In this document: piece after piece, positions 15,600 through 20,865 of the stretch
Position numbering within the stretch: position 1 is the stretch's first letter
Layout: each line of letters starts with the position of its first letter
NCBI GenBank assembly: GCA_018883975.1
Contig: JAHLFD010000001.1
Coordinates: forward strand, 1 to 20,865
Length of the DNA: 20,865 nt
Origin: Zhenhengia stercoravium
Lineage (GTDB): Bacteria > Bacillota > Clostridia > Lachnospirales > Cellulosilyticaceae
Reading direction: 5' to 3'
Made by a program: the position numbers and the translations under genes
The notes under the pieces: generated by a model
Told to the model about the DNA's origin: nothing
Database searches by the model: none
The model's input: the letters and a program-made list of their open reading frames with translations, nothing else

Positions 15600-16034
15600 T
15601 TAATAATTAACATTCACTCTAAAAAAATCAATAATCATAGTTTTGGGATGAAGCTTATAATAAGCTATCGCCTGATCTAACCTAGCTTTTAAAGTAGGTG
15701 ATACATCTTCTCCTCTAAGCCCAGCCCCTAGTACAATCATATAATCTACTTCTTCTAAGCTCTCTACTGATTGATGATGTCCTATATTATAGAGAAGAAA
15801 TCCTTCTATTAAGATAAATGAACCAATAAAAATAGCTATTCCCCACATATATATTTTTGATAAAATATATAACCACTTCTTCTTATAAGAGTATGCTAAC
15901 CACCTTACTATAACTATCCCATAAACAAGCCATAAAACTACGATCATAAAGATAGCTGAAAAACTTAATTCCAAGGTTAAAACTAACAAAAAACCTACTA
16001 CTATAAGTGCTATTATCTCTAGTAATACTTTCAT
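15600..16034 (-). pseudogene. 3'-truncated YdcF/SanA-like (DUF218) membrane protein gene
   Basis: 144 aa. Residues 1-82 hold three to four hydrophobic helices, followed by the start of a DUF218 domain: VDYMIVLGAGLRGEDVSPTL and KARLDQAIAYYKLHPKTMII (about 97-135). In intact family members the next residues are a V-S-G-G-Q-G-like loop and roughly 100 more residues carrying the conserved E and S/N-T motifs. Here the frame ends in the unrelated tail DFFRVNVNY, 3 bp from a neighbour's terminator. Neither of the other two frames downstream continues the domain, so this is loss of sequence, not a simple frameshift. GAGGAG 5-6 nt before ATG 16034 is still good, so a fragment may be made. Probably non-functional. 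Confidence 0.75.
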
Positions 16035-16055
16035 ATAAACTCCTCTTAATATATA

Positions 16056-16084
16056 TTGTTTTACATATAATAAAATATTATAAT
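16056..16084 (+). promoter_or_regulatory. Promoter of the GNAT gene
   Basis: TTGTTT (16056-16061) and a perfect TATAAT (16079-16084) are spaced by 17 bp, with an inferred start near 16091 and the ATG at 16121. Confidence 0.6.
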
Positions 16085-16120
16085 ATAATAAAAAAATTTA
16101 AAATACCAAAAGGAGTTTTT

Positions 16121-17248
16121 ATGACACTTTATAGAAAAGGCCTATCAAATGATCAAGAAGCTATTATTCATTTAGGTAATTATGTATTTGGTACAGATTT
16201 TCCTTCACTTCTTCCTAAACTTTACTCACCTTCTGTTAATACAGCCACTTCCCACTTTCTTGCTGAAGAAGAGGATGGTATTAAAGCCCTTGTAGGTTCT
16301 TTTCCTTTGGACCTTCATGTACTTGACTATAATCTTAAAGGCTTTGGTATTGGCACAGTTTGCGTAGACCCTGATGCAAGAAGTAAAGGTTACATGAAAC
16401 AACTTATGGCAAATGCCTTAGCTGAAATGCATGAAGAAAAAGCCGACTTCGCCGTTCTTAGCGGTCAAAAACAGCGCTATGAATATTTTGGTTTTACACC
16501 TAGTGGGACTCATCTAAACTTTACACTTACTGCTACTAATTTAAGACATCACCATATAGTTGCTTCACCTGATTTCACCTTTAAATCTTTTGATACATTA
16601 GATACTTCTACTTTATCTTGTATCCATAAAATGCATCATTCAAAACCACTTTTTAGTACACGCTCATTCCAAAACTTTATATCTATTTGCAGAAGCTGGA
16701 AGAATGAATCCTTTGCTGTATACAACAAAAATGAACTATGTGGCTATGTCCTTTATAAAAATAACTGTATAGAAGACTTTTATCTCTCTAATTCTGACTT
16801 ACTTATTCCAGCATTAGCCTCACTTATGCAAACTTTATCTTGGAATGAATGCACTATTTACCTTAATACATATGAAACAGCACTTATTAAACTGCTTATA
16901 AACATCTGTGAAGGGTATACTACTAGGCTTTCTACCTGCTTAAATATCTTAAACTACCAAAACTTTATTAACGCCTTTTTAAATTTAAAAAAGAGTTATA
17001 CAGTTTTAGAAAAAGGGCATCTTGTACTGGAAGTTCAAGGAACTGAAAAACTTCTTATTGAAGTGGGGGAAAATATCAACGTCATGCCAACCACCCTAGA
17101 AGCAGACTTATCTTTAACCCATTTAGAGGCTACCCACTTTTTATGCGATCCCCTTCAAGTATATATAGATTATCACCACGAGAAAAATATGCTTATCAAA
17201 TCTTGGTTCCCTCTTCCTTTTGCTTTCTGTAACATTGATAACGTATAA
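16121..17248 (+). CDS. Eis-like GNAT-family N-acetyltransferase
   Basis: Acetyl-CoA-dependent transferase, 375 aa from ATG 16121, which has AAAGGAG 5 nt upstream. Upstream in-frame codons run through the promoter and are rejected. The N-terminal GNAT fold carries the acetyl-CoA loop GTVCVDPDARSKGYMKQLM (about 78-96) and AVLSGQKQRYEYFGF (111-125), the usual Eis-family spacing. The remainder (about 150-375) fits the second GNAT-like lobe and the C-terminal sterol-carrier-like domain of the Eis family. Eis proteins acetylate amines of varied small molecules, including aminoglycosides in Mycobacterium, but most clostridial relatives have unknown substrates. Monocistronic, with its own promoter and terminator. 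Confidence 0.85.
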   Translation: MTLYRKGLSNDQEAIIHLGNYVFGTDFPSLLPKLYSPSVNTATSHFLAEEEDGIKALVGSFPLDLHVLDYNLKGFGIGTVCVDPDARSKGYMKQLMANALAEMHEEKADFAVLSGQKQRYEYFGFTPSGTHLNFTLTATNLRHHHIVASPDFTFKSFDTLDTSTLSCIHKMHHSKPLFSTRSFQNFISICRSWKNESFAVYNKNELCGYVLYKNNCIEDFYLSNSDLLIPALASLMQTLSWNECTIYLNTYETALIKLLINICEGYTTRLSTCLNILNYQNFINAFLNLKKSYTVLEKGHLVLEVQGTEKLLIEVGENINVMPTTLEADLSLTHLEATHFLCDPLQVYIDYHHEKNMLIKSWFPLPFAFCNIDNV

Positions 17249-17271
17249 AAAATAACATCTTTTCTTATACG

Positions 17272-17322
17272 AAAAGCCATATATAACTAGTGCAAACTCT
17301 CTAGCTATATATGGCTTTTATT
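17272..17322. terminator. Bidirectional intrinsic terminator, GNAT / GGDEF gene
   Basis: Nineteen-nt arms (AAAAGCCATATATAACTAG and its complement with one mismatch), a 10-nt loop and a TTTT tail, between convergent genes. Confidence 0.88.
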
Positions 17323-17350
17323 CATCAAGGCTTATAAATCACTGTTTCAT

Positions 17351-19048
17351 CTAATTATAAATTTCAAGTTCCTGTTTTGCTATGGTTAAAGCTTTAATAA
17401 AAGCTTCTACAAGTTCTGGGTCAAACTGTGTACCTTTACAGGCTCTAAGTTCTGCAAATCCATCCTCATCACTTTTACGTCTTGTGTGATAAGGTCTATT
17501 GGATGTCATAGCATCAAAACTATCAACTATAGTAAGTATACGTGTTAATAAAGGAATCTCTTCTCCCTTCATACCATTTGGATAGCCTGTACCGTCATAT
17601 TTTTCATGATGATGTAAAATAAGTGGTATAATTTCTTTTAAAGAATCTACTGTTTTTATAATTTCTACACCATGTTCTGGATGCTTCTTAAGCATTCTCC
17701 ATTCATCCTGATCTAAAGGCATTTTCTTATTAAGAATTTGCTCTGGGATATTAATCTTACCTATATCATGCATATAAGCTCCATACACGAGCGTTTTCTT
17801 ATCTTTTTCACTAAGCCCTAAATAGTCTGCTATAATTCGGCTATACATGACTACACGCTCACAATGTCCATAAGTATATTTATCCTTCGCATTAATAACG
17901 CTAATAAGCGTCTTAATAGAAGTTACTAGTTCATTATGATCATCACTAATTTCTCGCTTTAACTCATCTATTACAGATACATAGACTTCTACGCGATTCT
18001 TCTTAAAAAATTTAGCTCTATATAAGGCATCATCAGCACTTTTAATAAGTTCTAGTTCATCCTTAGCGTTATCTGGATAAGTAGCTATACCTATTGAAAT
18101 AGTAAGATTTCCTGTAGGCTGATTTTCCTGACCCATAAGATAAGTGTCTTGCACTTTTTTTCTAACTGTTTCAGCTACTTTAATACTTTCTTCTCTATCT
18201 GTATTAGGCAAAATAACAGCAAATTCTTCTCCACCATATCTTGCTACTATATCTCCTTTTCTTACACTACCTTCGATGAGCTTGGCAACTTCTTTTAAAA
18301 CCTCATCACCTTTTTGATGCCCATTTAGGTCATTATAATGTTTAAAATTATCTATATCTAAGAAAAGCATAGAAATAGGCTGATCGGTTTGAGACGCTAC
18401 ATGAATGTTTTCTCTTAATGCATCCTGAAAAAAACGATGATTATACACACTTGTAAGGCCATCCCGATTTACCATTTCTTTTAGCTCTTCTATATGCTCA
18501 TTACCAAGTTTAACATAATAGCCTAACGTACAAGCCGTTAAGGCAAATATACCTACTAAAATAAGGTCATCTTCAAAATAAGGATTAACCGCTACAGCTG
18601 GAAAAAATATTAAATCTACTATTAATACAAGTATCGCTGATATAGCTGCCATAACCATCCCATTTCTCATGCCCGACTGAATCGTTGTAGTCATAATAGT
18701 AAATAAAAATAAAAACTTATGCGGACTATCAGGTCCACCTGATATAAGAATCATTACAAAAAAAATAGCTATAAAAATGCAATTTTCAATAACTTGTTTA
18801 TATTTCTTTCTTTTCTCACTAAATCGTCTAACAGCTACAGTTGCCCATATTAAATAAATACCAAGTAAGAACAAAGCTATAAATAGCATAGAAAAAGCTG
18901 AGCCATACTCCTCTAGACTACCAGTAATTGTTTGTGTAGCTAAATATTTAAAATAAATAATCCCACAAAATAGCAAGGCAGATAACTTAACAACTACAAG
19001 TATATTATTAACCTGTTCATACTTTGTATCTTCTAGTCGTTTATGCAT
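17351..19048 (-). CDS. Membrane-bound dual c-di-GMP enzyme: GGDEF diguanylate cyclase + HD-GYP phosphodiesterase
   Basis: 565 aa from ATG 19048 (GAGGG 8 nt upstream; the in-frame GTG at 19054 is too close to it). Residues about 15-185 contain five to six hydrophobic helices, a membrane sensor region of no recognised family. GGDEF domain about 190-356: RDGLTSVYNHRFF, FLDIDNFKHYND, active-site GGEEF (272-276) and the product-inhibition I-site RKGD (263-266), exactly five residues before it. HD-GYP domain about 370-560: HDIGKINIPEQIL (His427-Asp428), HHHEKYDGTGYP (479-490, GYP at 488-490). Both catalytic sites look intact, so it could make and degrade c-di-GMP, switched by the membrane input. 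It follows the agr-like genes in the same orientation with only 63 bp between, which include a hairpin. Confidence 0.93.
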   Translation of the reverse strand: MHKRLEDTKYEQVNNILVVVKLSALLFCGIIYFKYLATQTITGSLEEYGSAFSMLFIALFLLGIYLIWATVAVRRFSEKRKKYKQVIENCIFIAIFFVMILISGGPDSPHKFLFLFTIMTTTIQSGMRNGMVMAAISAILVLIVDLIFFPAVAVNPYFEDDLILVGIFALTACTLGYYVKLGNEHIEELKEMVNRDGLTSVYNHRFFQDALRENIHVASQTDQPISMLFLDIDNFKHYNDLNGHQKGDEVLKEVAKLIEGSVRKGDIVARYGGEEFAVILPNTDREESIKVAETVRKKVQDTYLMGQENQPTGNLTISIGIATYPDNAKDELELIKSADDALYRAKFFKKNRVEVYVSVIDELKREISDDHNELVTSIKTLISVINAKDKYTYGHCERVVMYSRIIADYLGLSEKDKKTLVYGAYMHDIGKINIPEQILNKKMPLDQDEWRMLKKHPEHGVEIIKTVDSLKEIIPLILHHHEKYDGTGYPNGMKGEEIPLLTRILTIVDSFDAMTSNRPYHTRRKSDEDGFAELRACKGTQFDPELVEAFIKALTIAKQELEIYN

Positions 19049-19079
19049 GTTCACTTCCCTCTCACTTAACTTTACACTA

Positions 19080-19109
19080 AATAAAGATCGGTAAAAACCG
19101 ATCTTTATT
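19080..19109 (-). terminator. Hairpin between agrD and the GGDEF gene, weak terminator
   Basis: Perfect 13-bp arms AATAAAGATCGGT and ACCGATCTTTATT with a 4-nt loop. In the minus-strand transcript it is followed by TAGTG instead of a U-run, so termination is probably incomplete. Readthrough would place the GGDEF/HD-GYP gene in the agr operon. Confidence 0.6.
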
Positions 19110-19111
19110 AA

Positions 19112-19243
19112 CTAGTCTCTTAAGCATTCAGGCTCTTCTGGTTGATAAGTAAACCAAAAACATGCTGATGTAGATACAAGAGATGCAAATACTGTTGCTA
19201 CAGCTGCAAGTGTCATTAAAACTTTTGCATTAATTTTTTTCAT
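19112..19243 (-). CDS. agrD: AgrD-like cyclic autoinducing peptide precursor
   Basis: 43-aa precursor. It has a typical AgrD layout: amphipathic/hydrophobic leader (MKKINAKVLMTLAAVATVFA), a core around SACFWFTY, and the acidic tail QPEEPECLRD with the conserved PEEPE-type AgrB recognition region. By comparison with clostridial AgrD peptides, Cys28 would form a thiolactone with the fifth ring residue, giving ring C-F-W-F-T, close to the C-L-W-F-T ring described for Clostridium perfringens (from memory, not searched). The start ATG (19243) lies inside the last codons of agrB, overlapping by 14 bp, with GGAG 9 nt upstream. AgrB processes and helps export it. A second cysteine (Cys40) in the tail is unusual but lies outside the predicted ring. 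Confidence 0.88.
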   Translation of the reverse strand: MKKINAKVLMTLAAVATVFASLVSTSACFWFTYQPEEPECLRD

Positions 19244-19901
19244 CTGTACCTTCTCCTTTTCGTTTTAAAATAGTATGTATTAAAAATAAATCTATTTTTT
19301 CTACTATAAGATGTCCAAGAGGCGTAAGAGTAAGAATTTGCCAAAGTATACCTATGCATATGCACATAACCCAGACTAATACTATATCTTTCTGTTTGGT
19401 TAAATATATACTTAGCAAACCTATTATTCCTACTAAGTAGACTCCTAAAGTAAATATAGATTTCTTTTTAAGCGCTTCTTTCTTTTCTTGCTTTCTGATA
19501 GGTTTTGCCATACTATCAACAGGTGCTAATTGATAGATTTTATAAAACCCCAAAATAAATACAACCATTACACTAATTGTTACAACTATTAAGCTCCAAT
19601 GCATTTTAGATAATAACCATGCACCTCCTACTGAAATAATAACACCTATAATGGCACATGACTCAGGTGAACTAGCATGTGCCCCACCTGAGTATTTTCT
19701 AAGAATAACTGTTGTTAAAGATAGTATAAGTGCAGGTATAAGTACATCCAAAAGAATCCCTGCTAGTACAATAGCTCCTATAGAAATGCTTGTATGAATA
19801 ATAGCAAATAATCCATAATGGATAACTGCCTTTTCATTCTCACTGACTTGTAATTCCTTACCTATTTTATTGGAAAGTCTAGCGCACATCTTATCAATCA
19901 T
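19230..19901 (-). CDS. agrB: AgrB-family accessory gene regulator / peptide-processing protease
   Basis: Membrane cysteine endopeptidase that removes the C-terminal tail of AgrD and forms the thiolactone. 223 aa, slightly longer than the typical 190-210, with five or six hydrophobic segments. Catalytic pair visible: His75 in LRKYSGGAHASSPESC and Cys82 in the same motif. Conserved APVDSMAKPI follows at about 146-155. The start ATG overlaps the stop of the upstream gene (ATGA, 4-bp overlap), and its 3' end overlaps agrD by 14 bp, so synthesis of enzyme and substrate is translationally coupled. Confidence 0.95.
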   Translation of the reverse strand: MIDKMCARLSNKIGKELQVSENEKAVIHYGLFAIIHTSISIGAIVLAGILLDVLIPALILSLTTVILRKYSGGAHASSPESCAIIGVIISVGGAWLLSKMHWSLIVVTISVMVVFILGFYKIYQLAPVDSMAKPIRKQEKKEALKKKSIFTLGVYLVGIIGLLSIYLTKQKDIVLVWVMCICIGILWQILTLTPLGHLIVEKIDLFLIHTILKRKGEGTDEKN

Positions 19902-20362
19902 GACTTTTTCCCTTCCTTTTTACCTATCCACTTATAGTAGATAAATATAACTAACATCCAGATTATAAGGGATGGTATACCATAAATAACCTTTGTAATT
20001 GGATCACTTACTATTTCTTGTACACTTTTTCTAAATATTCCCTGGATTAATAGCATATTAATCCCCTCTGCTAAAAACTGTACAATGACATTAATAATAG
20101 CTGCACGGATAGTCTCTATAATACCTAGTTTATTAAGTGTAATAGATAGGGTAATCATAGCCATAATGATTAGGATGGTATGAACACCATAGCTAATTGG
20201 TAAAAACCTAATACATAGCATCATTATCGCTAAAATTATTCCTGTATTAACATAACGACGCTTGTCCAATTTTGCTCCAGTAAAAGCATACATAGCAAAA
20301 AGATGGATAAAAGCCTCTGGAATACCTCTTAAAATAAATTCTATCAACGTTACTTTTAACAT
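19898..20362 (-). CDS. 154-aa five-helix membrane protein resembling an AgrC-type input domain without kinase
   Basis: No firm family match. Five hydrophobic segments (about 7-27, 36-55, 58-77, 85-107, 128-146) end in a short basic tail (YYKWIGKKEGKKS). The composition and layout, including FLPISYGVHTILIIM, recall the N-terminal sensor region of GHKL/AgrC-type histidine kinases, but there is no histidine-kinase or ATPase domain: the frame stops directly before agrB. It overlaps agrB by 4 bp, so it must be cotranslated with AgrB. It could be a peptide-binding accessory, an immunity or decoy receptor, or an AgrB partner. This is inference; an unrelated small membrane family is equally possible. 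Only a weak ribosome binding site is seen upstream. Confidence 0.7.
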   Translation of the reverse strand: MLKVTLIEFILRGIPEAFIHLFAMYAFTGAKLDKRRYVNTGIILAIMMLCIRFLPISYGVHTILIIMAMITLSITLNKLGIIETIRAAIINVIVQFLAEGINMLLIQGIFRKSVQEIVSDPITKVIYGIPSLIIWMLVIFIYYKWIGKKEGKKS

Positions 20363-20378
20363 TTCTTCTCTTTTACCC

Positions 20379-20865
20379 CTATATTTTTTTCTCTTGACTC
20401 AGGGAACTATTAATATTTTTAATCGCCCCATATAAAACAAGTACAACAAATAGTCTAATCAGTACATCACCAATACTTAGTACGCTATAGCCTAGATCAA
20501 TCCAGTCTGTCAACCACTTTAACTTAGTCTGGTCACTGCCTAGAATATGAAAATCATTTGCTACTTGCCTAGCTTTTTCAAAAGCTTCTGGAGATGCATA
20601 TCCTGTCAAATAAGTCAAAGTTGGAAATACAGGCATTTTCCCTCCATTGACTTTTATAGCTATGTCATTGCATAAGCCTCCTAAAAAAACACATCCAGAA
20701 CCAACTAAAGCTTCTTTATAAAGTTCGTGTCTGAAAATCAGTCCCAAATAAGTACATAAATAAATACTTTTTAGTAGACCTGCATATTTAATCCATTCAT
20801 AATGCTGTTTAAACAAAGCAATTTGAATACCTATATAAATGAGTTCAATGCCTAGTATATAGTAC
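20379..20865 (-). CDS. DUF5317-like membrane protein (5' end off window)
   Basis: The frame is open to the right edge, with no stop between 20816 and 20865, so the gene probably starts outside the window; an internal TTG at 20816 is not needed as a start. The edge-proximal codons encode another hydrophobic stretch (YYILGIELIYIGIQIALF). Recognisable family features are GGLCNDIAIKVNGGKMPVFP and LTDWIDLGYSVLSIGDVLIR, the two conserved parts of DUF5317: an N-G-G-x-M-P-V loop and an S-I-G-D-V-L-I helix. Several membrane helices; function unknown. It ends 16 nt before the 154-aa membrane gene, so it belongs to the agr-like operon. Confidence 0.75.
   Translation of the reverse strand, partial: YYILGIELIYIGIQIALFKQHYEWIKYAGLLKSIYLCTYLGLIFRHELYKEALVGSGCVFLGGLCNDIAIKVNGGKMPVFPTLTYLTGYASPEAFEKARQVANDFHILGSDQTKLKWLTDWIDLGYSVLSIGDVLIRLFVVLVLYGAIKNINSSLSQEKKI

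Noticed and set aside
16007..16120. Longer N-terminus for the GNAT protein, looking like a hydrophobic leader
   Set aside because: It spans the TTGTTT-17-TATAAT promoter and the divergent gene's start; ATG 16121 has AAAGGAG at 5 nt and begins the family's normal N-terminus.

Overview
The window is AT-rich, with strong GGAGG-type ribosome binding sites, tightly packed operons and intrinsic terminators at most gene junctions. The gene repertoire (CUT1 sugar-binding proteins, nan sialic-acid genes, an oleate hydratase, an agr-like AgrB/AgrD pair, a GGDEF/HD-GYP protein) points to an anaerobic low-GC Firmicute of class Clostridia, plausibly a Lachnospirales/Cellulosilyticum-like gut or environmental bacterium. 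That placement is inference from gene content. No rRNA, tRNA, CRISPR array, phage gene or insertion sequence was recognised.

Region 1 (1-11.7 kb) is a sialic-acid island. On the minus strand a lipoprotein solute-binding protein with two C-terminal Ig-like domains is followed by a very large second solute-binding protein that runs off the left edge. The permeases expected with them are not in the window. Divergent from these is a GH33 sialidase that has all its catalytic residues but no signal peptide. Next come nanE, a decayed ABC-permease tail, a terminator, and then nanQ(yhcH)-nanK-rpiR, all on the minus strand. nanA is divergent from nanE. Together NanA, NanK and NanE take N-acetylneuraminate to GlcNAc-6-phosphate. 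NanQ speeds sugar anomer interconversion, and the RpiR protein is the likely local regulator. Three promoter regions (4.9-5.65 kb holds two, 10.4-10.7 kb one) carry conspicuous inverted or repeated motifs that look like operators.

Region 2 (11.7-17.3 kb) is a set of accessory metabolic genes: an oleate hydratase with an unusual N-terminal membrane anchor (minus); an ArsB/NhaD-type ion transporter followed by an unrecognised 152-aa protein (plus); a 3'-truncated YdcF/SanA-like (DUF218) gene (minus); and an Eis-like GNAT acetyltransferase (plus).

Region 3 (17.3-20.9 kb, all minus) is a signalling locus. A DUF5317-like membrane protein (cut by the right edge), a 154-aa five-helix membrane protein resembling a sensor-kinase input domain without a kinase, AgrB, and a 43-aa AgrD cyclic-peptide precursor are packed with overlaps. 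They are followed, after a weak hairpin, by a membrane-bound protein with both a diguanylate cyclase (GGEEF) and a c-di-GMP phosphodiesterase (HD-GYP) domain.

The most noteworthy observations are the AgrD peptide with predicted ring C-F-W-F-T and its kinase-less partner, the decayed permease inside the nan operon, the cytoplasmic sialidase, and the repeated TTTTACTAAA boxes upstream of that sialidase.
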